7,923 nt of DNA from Desulfobacterales bacterium (GTDB lineage Bacteria; Desulfobacterota; Desulfobulbia; Desulfobulbales; BM004). Below the pieces are notes generated by a model that searched no databases, was not told where the DNA came from, and worked only from the letters and a program-made list of their open reading frames with translations. Made by a program: the position numbers and the translations under genes. Within the stretch, counting starts at the first letter, position 1; every line of letters starts with the position of its first letter. The stretch covers positions 1 through 7,923 of the forward strand of contig JAAXQI010000170.1 in NCBI GenBank assembly GCA_012974315.1, read 5' to 3'. Positions 1-4,817 of this stretch are shown here, in pieces.

Positions 1-82
1 CATAAAATTTGATTTTAGAATAAATGCATGTGGAGCAATTAATACGGTTTCGGCTTGTGGTCGTAGTTGATTTTTAGAACTT

Positions 83-106
83 TCTGCCTCTGTGCCTTTG
101 TGCCTA
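83..106. repeat. Three-copy 8-bp tandem repeat (TGTGCCTN)
   Basis: Three adjacent 8-base units read TCTGCCTC, TGTGCCTT and TGTGCCTA, so TGCCT recurs at 85, 93 and 101 with exact 8-base spacing. I see no coding role. Similar phrases occur, as I recall, as dispersed intergenic fragments in some environmental bacterial genomes; that is memory and was not searched here. Confidence 0.5.
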
Positions 107-131
107 TTGATTACACCAACTGTATCTAAAG

Positions 132-144
132 CCCCTTCAAGGGG
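132..144. repeat. Short GC-rich inverted repeat
   Basis: CCCCTT and AAGGGG flank a single C, giving a 5-bp GC-rich hairpin with a three-base loop. It is followed at once by the palindrome GGTTAACC (143-150). No T tract follows on the + strand, and only CTTTAG follows on the minus strand, so it is not a good terminator alone. It may be a remnant of a small palindromic repeat. Confidence 0.4.
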
Positions 145-146
145 TT

Positions 147-182
147 AACCAAAATCGGGTCCTTTGGGTTGAATTTTTCTTT
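147..182 (+). terminator. Possible intrinsic terminator of a gene left of the window
   Basis: AACCAAA (147-153) can pair with TTTGGGTT (163-170) leaving one bulged G and a nine-base loop. GAATTTTTCTTT follows. The T tract is offset by GAA and the stem is AT-rich, so this is a weak candidate. It would separate a left-hand + strand gene from the tRNA promoter region. Confidence 0.3.
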
Positions 183-203
183 GTTTATTCATGTGGTATT
201 TCC

Positions 204-232
204 TTGACAGGAAAGGCGATTGCTGGTATTTG
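204..232 (+). promoter_or_regulatory. Candidate sigma70-type promoter for the tRNA-Val transcript
   Basis: A perfect -35 hexamer TTGACA lies at 204-209. Seventeen bases later TATTTG (227-232) could serve as a weak -10; it matches only the TAT of the consensus but is preceded by TG plus one base (224-226), the extended -10 arrangement. Transcription would start near 239, about 80 bases before the tRNA. No better promoter was found closer to the tRNA. The weak -10 keeps confidence low. Confidence 0.35.
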
Positions 233-250
233 GTTTGCGATTCAGCAATC
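218..250. promoter_or_regulatory. 8-bp perfect dyad across the candidate -10
   Basis: GATTGCTG (218-225) and CAGCAATC (243-250) are exact reverse complements separated by 17 bases that include the candidate -10. Overlapping them, GCGATT is directly repeated at 216-221 and 237-242, 21 bases apart, about two helical turns. This geometry would suit a repressor or activator site, or an RNA hairpin, but no protein can be named. Confidence 0.35.
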
Positions 251-286
251 CCGATGAAAGGTTCTAACAATCGGTTTGTTTTTTTT
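251..286 (+). terminator. U-tract hairpin between promoter candidate and tRNA
   Basis: CCGAT (251-255) and ATCGG (270-274) form a 5-bp stem with a 14-base loop, followed by TTTGTTTTTTTT (275-286). The T tract is strong and the stem weak. It may be an intrinsic terminator or attenuator lying just downstream of the promoter candidate, or a processing-site structure. CAATCG at 268-273 could also pair with CGATTG at 217-222, so alternative folds exist. Confidence 0.3.
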
Positions 287-320
287 AAAAATAAATTACC
301 AGTAACTTGATCGACTTTGT

Positions 321-395
321 AGGCGCGTAGCTCAGCGGGAGAGCGCTTCCCTGACGCGGAAGAAGTCGGCGGTTCGAAACCGCCCGCGCCTACCA
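321..395 (+). tRNA. tRNA-Val, anticodon GAC
   Basis: The 75 bases fold as a complete cloverleaf. The acceptor AGGCGCG (321-327) pairs with CGCGCCT (385-391), followed by discriminator A392 and an encoded CCA (393-395). The D arm is GCTC/GAGC (330-333 and 341-344). The anticodon stem CTTCC/GGAAG (346-350, 358-362) encloses the loop CTGACGC with anticodon GAC at 353-355, which reads the valine codons GUC and GUU. The variable loop is AAGTC (363-367). The T arm is GGCGG/CCGCC (368-372, 380-384) with loop TTCGAAA. No broken stem was seen. It lies 151 bases before thrS, so it may be co-transcribed or separately terminated. Confidence 0.97.
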
Positions 396-452
396 GTTAA
401 CTCCACAGGTAATTAAATAAGCGTAGGCTTCGCAGTGGTGAGTTTTCCCACA

Positions 453-483
453 AAGGCTAGTATTCAGCGGAGCCTTCTTGTTT
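453..483 (+). terminator. Weak hairpin after tRNA-Val, possible terminator
   Basis: AAGGCT (453-458) and AGCCTT (471-476) form a perfect 6-bp stem with a 12-base loop, followed by CTTGTTT. It sits between tRNA-Val and thrS and could end the tRNA transcript or mark a processing point. The T tract is short and interrupted, so efficiency would be low. Confidence 0.3.
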
Positions 484-498
484 CTGGCAAAAGATTTT

Positions 499-526
499 TT
501 GTCCGGAATCAAAATATTAAGATAAT
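499..526 (+). promoter_or_regulatory. Candidate promoter for thrS
   Basis: TTGTCC (499-504, four of six matches to TTGACA) and GATAAT (521-526, five of six matches to TATAAT) are 16 bases apart. Transcription would begin around 533, leaving a leader of only about 14 bases before the thrS ATG. A leader that short could not hold the large ThrRS-binding operator known upstream of E. coli thrS. AT-rich sequence makes chance matches common here. Confidence 0.35.
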
Positions 527-546
527 AAGCCTTACGGTTTGAATAC

Positions 547-2484
547 ATGTCAGAAATAAATATCCAGGTGGTTGATGGCGAACAGAAACAGTTTCCAGGA
601 GATGCTACGGTTGCTGATGCAATTGCGGAACTGCTTTCCAATAAACAACGGAAGCAGACTGTTGTAGCGGGAGTTGGCGACACCCTGGTTGATCTCTCCG
701 TAAGGCTTGACAGCCTGGGGTTGGATACTGTTGAACTGCGTCCTGTTACCATCTCTTCTGATGAAGGTTTGGATATTTTACGGCACAGCACAGCGCATCT
801 CATGGCCAAGGCAGTTATGGATATTTACGGGCCAGATTTGAAGATTGCCATTGGACCATCCATTGATGACGGCTTTTATTATGATTTTGACAGGAAGACT
901 CCTTTTACGCCTGAAGACTTTGAAGCCATTGAAGCCAAGATGCTGGAAACAGTAAGAGGCGGGATTCCATTTGAAAGAGAGGTGGTCTCCAGGGCAGAGG
1001 CTATTGAGCTTTTTGAAAAGAAAGGGGAGATGTACAAGGTTGAGCTTATCAAGGAAATTGAAGATGATACCGTAAGCCTGTATCAGCTCGGTGATTTTGT
1101 TGATCTGTGCCGCGGCCCCCATGTGCCGAACAGCAGTTTTCTCCAGGTGTACAAGCTTATCAAGGTGGCCGGCGCATACTGGCGGGGTGATGAAAAAAAC
1201 GCCATGCTGCAGCGTCTCTATGGAACAGCGTTTGCTGATAAGAAGATGCTGAAGAAGTATCTCAATGATCTTGAAGAGGCAAAGAAACGCGACCATAGAA
1301 AACTTGGCAAGGAGCTAAATCTTTTCACCATCAGCGACCAGGTCGGTCCCGGCCTTATTCTCTGGCAGCCAAAGGGAGCCCTGCTTCGCAAGCTTATTGA
1401 AGATTACTGGAAGGATGAGCATTACAAACATGATTATGAATTGCTCTATACACCGCATATAGCAAAGCTTGATCTGTGGAAGACAAGCGGTCATCTCGAT
1501 TTTTACAACGAGAACATGTTTTCCTCCATGGACATAGATGAGGTGCAGTATCAGTTGAAACCGATGAACTGCCCTTTTCATATTGCCATATATAATTCAC
1601 AGATGCGAAGCTACCGGGAGTTTCCTCTCCGCTGGTGTGAACTGGGAACTGTATATCGTTATGAGAGAACCGGCGTTCTGCACGGTCTGATGCGGGTCAG
1701 GGGATTTACCCAGGATGATGCTCATATTTTTTGTCGGCCTGATCAGCTGGAAGATGAAATTTCTAATATTCTCGAGCTTAACCTTAAAATTTTGGAAACA
1801 TTCGGGTTTGACCAGTATGATATTTACCTGTCCACCCGGCCTGAGAAATATGTGGGCAGCGATGAGCATTGGGAAAAATCGACAGATGCCCTGAAACAGG
1901 CTCTCGAGAAGAGGGGACTTGAATATCAGTTGGACCCGGGCGAGGGTGTTTTTTACGGTCCAAAAATCGATATAAAAATAAAGGATGTTCTGGGCCGTTC
2001 CTGGCAGTGCTCCACCATCCAGGTGGATTTTAACCTGCCGGAACGCTTTGAGGTTAACTATATTGGCGAAGACGGCAAGGAGCACCAGCCCATCATGATT
2101 CACAGGGCTTTAATGGGCTCTTTAGAACGGTTCATCGGTGTATTGATCGAAAACTATGCAGGTGCTTTTCCCATCTGGTTGGCTCCGGTACAGGCGCGCA
2201 TCATGAACATTACTGATGCCCAGAGCGAATATTGTGAAAAGGTATACCGGGAACTCCGTCAATCTGGTATCAGGATAGAGAAGGATCTTCGAAACGAGAA
2301 ACTGAATTATAAAATCCGGGAAGCCCAGTTGGCAAAAATTCCATATATGCTTGTAATAGGCGACCGCGAAGCAGAATCTGATACAGTTACAGTACGGGAG
2401 AGAAGCGGTAAGAATCTGCCTCCCATGTCAGTTGAAGATTTTGCCACAAAAATTAAGGACGAATGTAAGGCTGTCCTGGGTTAG
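547..2484 (+). CDS. thrS: Threonine--tRNA ligase (ThrRS)
   Basis: This cytoplasmic class II synthetase charges tRNA-Thr with threonine. The 645 residues are close to the 642 of E. coli ThrRS and every domain is present. Residues 1-67 form the TGS domain. The editing domain, which removes mischarged serine, has HxxxH at His80 and His84 with Cys188 and His192 in the LCRGPH motif. The catalytic core has the three zinc ligands Cys342 (MNCPFH), His393 (DDAHIF) and His519 (MIHRALMG), motif 2 with Arg371 (YRYERTG) and motif 3 near GSLERFIG (524-531). The C-terminal anticodon-binding domain covers about 545-645. The only in-frame ATG after the stop at 526-528 is at 547. No Shine-Dalgarno sequence is visible; only ACGG lies nearby. 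MNCPF replaces the E. coli MNCPG, which I take as normal family variation. Confidence 0.98.
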   Translation: MSEINIQVVDGEQKQFPGDATVADAIAELLSNKQRKQTVVAGVGDTLVDLSVRLDSLGLDTVELRPVTISSDEGLDILRHSTAHLMAKAVMDIYGPDLKIAIGPSIDDGFYYDFDRKTPFTPEDFEAIEAKMLETVRGGIPFEREVVSRAEAIELFEKKGEMYKVELIKEIEDDTVSLYQLGDFVDLCRGPHVPNSSFLQVYKLIKVAGAYWRGDEKNAMLQRLYGTAFADKKMLKKYLNDLEEAKKRDHRKLGKELNLFTISDQVGPGLILWQPKGALLRKLIEDYWKDEHYKHDYELLYTPHIAKLDLWKTSGHLDFYNENMFSSMDIDEVQYQLKPMNCPFHIAIYNSQMRSYREFPLRWCELGTVYRYERTGVLHGLMRVRGFTQDDAHIFCRPDQLEDEISNILELNLKILETFGFDQYDIYLSTRPEKYVGSDEHWEKSTDALKQALEKRGLEYQLDPGEGVFYGPKIDIKIKDVLGRSWQCSTIQVDFNLPERFEVNYIGEDGKEHQPIMIHRALMGSLERFIGVLIENYAGAFPIWLAPVQARIMNITDAQSEYCEKVYRELRQSGIRIEKDLRNEKLNYKIREAQLAKIPYMLVIGDREAESDTVTVRERSGKNLPPMSVEDFATKIKDECKAVLG

Positions 2485-2528
2485 ATTGCGGGGATGCTAA
2501 GCCTACATGCTATTATTAAATCGTACGT

Positions 2529-2544
2529 AAGGAGGTAGGGTATT
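2529..2544 (+). promoter_or_regulatory. Strong ribosome binding site and ATT start of infC
   Basis: AAGGAGGT (2529-2536) is a near-perfect match to the anti-Shine-Dalgarno sequence. Five bases later comes an in-frame ATT (2542-2544). The ATG at 2593 has no comparable site upstream (its preceding bases are AAGCCAGG, with only AGG adjacent to the start), so this site decides the infC start. No other gene starts within reach of it. Confidence 0.85.
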
Positions 2545-3087
2545 AAAAGGAGAAGCAGGACACCAGATAGAAAACGCGAAGTTAAAGCCAGGATGAATGA
2601 AGATATTCGGCACGAACTGGTACGTTTGATCGGGTCGGACGGTTCGCAGCTGGGGGTGATGTCCAGCCGTGAAGCTCTGGAAAAGGCGGATGAAGAAGGA
2701 TTGGACCTTGTTGAGATTTCCGATGCTTCAGATCCTCCTGTCTGCCGGATAATGAACTATGATAAATTCCGCTATGAACAGAGCAAAAAGCAGGCAGAAG
2801 CTCGAAAGCGACAGACTGTTGTTGAGGTCAAAGAGATAAAGTTCAGACCAAAGACAGAAGAGCATGACCTGAATTTCAAGATCAAAAATATAAAGAAGTT
2901 TCTGGCAAATAAGAACAAGGTGAAAATTACTCTTCGTTTTAGAGGAAGAGAGATTGTATATGCTCATAGCCAGGGTGTCGAAGTGCTGAATAAAATTGCT
3001 GAAGCACTTGGTGAAGATGCGGTAATTGTCCAGAATCCCACCATGGAAGGAAGACAGATGGTCATGTTTGTCGCTCCTAAAAGTTAG
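2542..3087 (+). CDS. infC: Translation initiation factor IF-3, ATT start codon
   Basis: IF-3 binds the 30S subunit, blocks premature 50S joining and discriminates against wrong initiator tRNA and poor start codons. From the ATT the product has 181 residues, close to the 180 of E. coli IF-3. Starting at ATG 2593 would give 164 and lose the basic N-terminal tail (IKRRSRTPDRKREVKAR in the genomic frame, with the initiator read as Met). The N domain spans roughly 18-85, including the family signature CRIMNYDKFRYEQ at about 68-80, in which Asp replaces the usual Gly. A lysine/arginine-rich linker follows, then the C domain from KEIKFRP (97-103) through LRFRGRE to EGRQM near the end. An ATT start at infC is the textbook basis of IF-3 autoregulation in E. 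coli; I infer the same here. It lies 57 bases after thrS. Confidence 0.95.
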   Translation: MKRRSRTPDRKREVKARMNEDIRHELVRLIGSDGSQLGVMSSREALEKADEEGLDLVEISDASDPPVCRIMNYDKFRYEQSKKQAEARKRQTVVEVKEIKFRPKTEEHDLNFKIKNIKKFLANKNKVKITLRFRGREIVYAHSQGVEVLNKIAEALGEDAVIVQNPTMEGRQMVMFVAPKS

Positions 3088-3102
3088 GGTTGTGGAAATT
3101 CT

Positions 3103-3124
3103 TTTTGTTGCAAAAGTAACGAAA
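3103..3124 (+). promoter_or_regulatory. Tetraloop hairpin in the rpmI leader
   Basis: TTTTGTTGC (3103-3111) pairs with GTAACGAAA (3116-3124) over nine positions, two of them G-U, closed by an AAAA loop. No T run follows, so it is not an intrinsic terminator. It lies in the 95-base gap between infC and rpmI. A second potential pairing, ATAATA (3127-3132) with TATTAT (3156-3161), ends just before the rpmI ribosome binding site. L20 represses rpmI-rplT by binding leader RNA in E. coli, so this is a candidate operator, by inference only. Confidence 0.4.
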
Positions 3125-3138
3125 TAATAATACGTTAA

Positions 3139-3153
3139 TTGATATAGTTGATA
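3139..3153. repeat. TTGATA direct repeat in the rpmI leader
   Basis: TTGATA occurs at 3139-3144 and again at 3148-3153, a nine-base period. It lies in the loop of the second potential leader stem. The first copy resembles a -35 box, but no -10 sits at a usable distance. It may be chance in AT-rich DNA. Confidence 0.3.
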
Positions 3154-3182
3154 AATATTATAGTTTTTAGGAGAGTAACATC

Positions 3183-3380
3183 ATGCCCAAAATGAAAACA
3201 AATCGCGGTGCGGCAAAGCGTTTCAAGGCCACCGGTTCTGGTAAGATTGTGAGAAATAAAGCTTTTGCCAGCCATATTCTCACCAAGAAATCCACTAAGA
3301 GAAAACGGGGGCTGAGGCAATCAGCTCTGGTTGATGAGACAAACGTGAAGGGTATCAGGAGAATTTTACCCTATTTATAG
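3183..3380 (+). CDS. rpmI: 50S ribosomal protein L35
   Basis: L35 is a small basic protein of the large ribosomal subunit. The 65 residues match the usual length of 64-66. The N terminus MPKMKTNRGAAKRFK and the central HILTKKSTKRKR are the diagnostic blocks of the family, and the protein ends in LPYL, like the LPYA of the E. coli protein. AGGAG (3169-3173) sits nine bases before the ATG, a good ribosome binding site, and no earlier in-frame start is needed. It follows infC by 95 bases and precedes rplT by 51, the standard infC-rpmI-rplT arrangement. Nothing is truncated or unusual in the protein. Confidence 0.97.
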   Translation: MPKMKTNRGAAKRFKATGSGKIVRNKAFASHILTKKSTKRKRGLRQSALVDETNVKGIRRILPYL

Positions 3381-3431
3381 TTGGTCTTTTTTAAAGAAAT
3401 ATTAATTTGATAAAATAGAAAGAGGTATATC

Positions 3432-3779
3432 ATGGCTCGTGTAACACGCGGTTTCAAAGCACGCCGCAGAAGAAATAAAGTCCTTAAATTGGCCAAAGGT
3501 TTCAGAGGTGGGCGCTCCAGTTTGTACAAAACGGCAACAGAGGCCGTAGATCGGGCGCTCAGCTATGCATACCGTGACCGGAGGAACAAGAAACGAGATT
3601 TCCGTAGACTTTGGATAGCCCGTATCGGTGCAGCTGCCAAGCTGAACGGCACCAGCTACAGTAAGTTTATGGGTGGTCTGAAGAAAGCTGATGTGGAACT
3701 CGACCGAAAGGTTCTTTCCAATATGGCTATTCTTGATCCCAATGGTTTCTCCCAGGTAGTCAAGCTTACTGTCCAGTAA
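3432..3779 (+). CDS. rplT: 50S ribosomal protein L20
   Basis: L20 binds 23S rRNA directly, is needed for early 50S assembly, and represses its own operon in E. coli and Bacillus by binding leader RNA that mimics its rRNA site. The 115 residues compare with 118 in E. coli. The N-terminal third is an extended, highly basic arm (MARVTRGFKARRRRNK). The central block AYRDRRNKKRDFRRLWIARI and the motif SYSKFMGGLKKADVELDRK are characteristic. The last few residues are shorter than in E. coli. AGAGGT (3421-3426) provides the ribosome binding site. The stop is 11 bases before pheS. The structured rpmI leader is the natural place to look for its operator. Confidence 0.97.
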   Translation: MARVTRGFKARRRRNKVLKLAKGFRGGRSSLYKTATEAVDRALSYAYRDRRNKKRDFRRLWIARIGAAAKLNGTSYSKFMGGLKKADVELDRKVLSNMAILDPNGFSQVVKLTVQ

Positions 3780-3783
3780 GTAG

Positions 3784-3793
3784 ACGACCCATG
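3784..3793 (+). promoter_or_regulatory. ACGACCC-ATG start context of pheS (copy 1)
   Basis: ACGACCC directly abuts the pheS ATG, and the same seven bases directly abut the pheT ATG at 4815. No Shine-Dalgarno sequence is present; the best match upstream is a three-base AAG. The gap from the rplT stop is 11 bases, so translational coupling is possible. Confidence 0.5.
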
Positions 3794-4804
3794 GAGCAAG
3801 AATTACTTCAACTCCAGGCTGAAGCAGTAACCAAGCTGTCAACTCTCGAAAGCCAGAAGGACCTGGAAGAACTCCGGGTTCGTTACCTGGGGCGCAAGGG
3901 ATTGTTCACCGGTCTCCTGCGTCAACTTGGCAAGGTTTCTGCTGAAGACCGTCCACGTCTTGGTCAACTGGCCAACCAGATCAAGGAAGAACTTGATCAG
4001 AAATTCACTGCCAGGAAATCAGAGTTAGCCGGAAGTGATACAGGTGCGGCCATCATACGGGATGATTTGAGTCTGCCGGGACGTATTGCGCCTTTTGGGC
4101 GTTTGCACCCTGTGACCCAGATTATGGATGAGGTCTGTTCAATTTTTATTGATCTTGGCTTCGCAGTTGCCGAAGGGCCGGATGTAGAGCTTGACTATTA
4201 CAATTTTGAGGCCCTGAATATCCCCAAGCACCATCCAGCCAGGGATATGCATGATACCTTTTATATTAATGACTCCATCCTGTTGCGCACCCATACATCT
4301 CCCATGCAGATCCGTGCCATGGAGAAGGAGAGACCTCCACTGCGGATAATTGCTCCTGGCAAGGTATATCGCTGTGATTCAGACATAACGCATACTCCAA
4401 TGTTTCACCAGGTTGAGGGTTTTCTGGTTGACCGCAAGGTTTCTTTTGCCGATCTGAAGGGGATTTTATCGGTATTCTGTCAGAAGATGTTTGATCAGTC
4501 TGATATTGGCCTGCGTTTCAGGCCGAGCTTTTTTCCTTTCACCGAGCCGAGTGCTGAGGTTGATATCGGTTGTGTAATCTGCCGGGGGGAAGGCTGCCGT
4601 GTCTGTAAACAGACGGGCTGGCTTGAAATACTCGGTGCTGGAATGATTGACCCGGAAGTATTGAAAATGGTTGATTATGATCCGGAGGAATTCAGCGGAT
4701 TTGCCTTTGGGCTGGGCATAGAAAGAATAGCAATGCTCAAATACGGCATTGATGATATCAGGTTATTCTACGAGAATGACCTGCGTTTTTTAAAACAATT
4801 TTAG
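3791..4804 (+). CDS. pheS: Phenylalanine--tRNA ligase alpha subunit
   Basis: PheS is the catalytic subunit of the alpha2-beta2 class II enzyme that charges tRNA-Phe. At 337 residues it is near the usual 327-350. Residues 1-80 form the N-terminal helical coiled coil that contacts tRNA. Motif 1 begins at HPVTQ (106-110); RTHTSPMQ lies at 166-173; motif 2 is PGKVYRCDSDITHTPMFHQ (189-207); RPSFFPFTEPSAEVDI (244-259) forms the phenylalanine pocket region; motif 3 is GFAFGLGIERIAML (303-316). A four-cysteine cluster, C261-x2-C264-x4-C269-x2-C272, interrupts the segment before GWLEILGAGM. E. coli lacks it, but I recall it in other bacterial PheS. The start at 3791 follows the rplT stop by 11 bases and lacks a Shine-Dalgarno sequence. 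Confidence 0.98.
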   Translation: MEQELLQLQAEAVTKLSTLESQKDLEELRVRYLGRKGLFTGLLRQLGKVSAEDRPRLGQLANQIKEELDQKFTARKSELAGSDTGAAIIRDDLSLPGRIAPFGRLHPVTQIMDEVCSIFIDLGFAVAEGPDVELDYYNFEALNIPKHHPARDMHDTFYINDSILLRTHTSPMQIRAMEKERPPLRIIAPGKVYRCDSDITHTPMFHQVEGFLVDRKVSFADLKGILSVFCQKMFDQSDIGLRFRPSFFPFTEPSAEVDIGCVICRGEGCRVCKQTGWLEILGAGMIDPEVLKMVDYDPEEFSGFAFGLGIERIAMLKYGIDDIRLFYENDLRFLKQF

Positions 4805-4807
4805 TTA

Positions 4808-4817
4808 ACGACCCATG
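4808..4817 (+). promoter_or_regulatory. ACGACCC-ATG start context of pheT (copy 2)
   Basis: This is the second copy of the ACGACCC heptamer placed immediately before a start codon. The pheS stop TAG (4802-4804) is 10 bases before the pheT ATG. There is no Shine-Dalgarno sequence. GT also occurs at the same offset in both copies (positions -11 and -10), giving 9 of 11 identical bases upstream of the start. Confidence 0.5.

Larger units (their letters stand above)
1..320. other. Non-coding region upstream of tRNA-Val
   Basis: I see no convincing protein gene on either strand here. The longest open stretch reaching the left edge, on the minus strand from about position 147, has no ATG or ribosome binding site and crosses the short tandem repeat, so I do not call it. 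The reverse complement of bases 1-3 reads ATG, so a divergent gene could begin at the very edge, but nothing upstream resembles a Shine-Dalgarno sequence. The region is AT-rich and holds the repeat, hairpins and promoter candidate listed separately. It looks like an intergenic boundary between a left-hand neighbour and the translation operon. Confidence 0.6.

Noticed and set aside
396..546. T-box or threonine attenuator before thrS
   Set aside because: No T-box sequence, tRNA-like arm or run of Thr codons was seen; the hairpin at 453-476 alone is not enough.
321..546. tRNA-Val as an integration (attachment) site
   Set aside because: No repeated copy of the tRNA 3' end, integrase gene or other mobile-element sign is present in the window.
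390..809. Minus-strand open frame of 139 codons
   Set aside because: It overlaps the tRNA 3' end and the 5' end of thrS on the opposite strand, resembles no family I know, and is explained as a shadow of thrS.
778..2103. Minus-strand open frames opposite thrS
   Set aside because: They lie wholly inside an intact, well conserved thrS and their translations show no family resemblance.
2593..3087. infC starting at the ATG at 2593
   Set aside because: It drops 17 conserved-type basic residues and ignores the strong AAGGAGGT and ATT at 2529-2544; IF-3 length and family precedent favour the ATT.
3139..3161. Promoter in the rpmI leader (TTGATA with TATTAT)
   Set aside because: The two boxes are good matches but only 11 bases apart at 3139-3144 and 3156-3161, which does not permit normal promoter recognition.
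3381..3431. Promoter between rpmI and rplT
   Set aside because: TAAAAT at 3411-3416 resembles a -10, but the nearest TTG-type box (3381-3386) is 24 bases away, too far for sigma70.
3402..3842. Minus-strand open frame of 146 codons opposite rplT and pheS
   Set aside because: It is antisense to two certain genes with conserved proteins, and its translation is unrecognisable.
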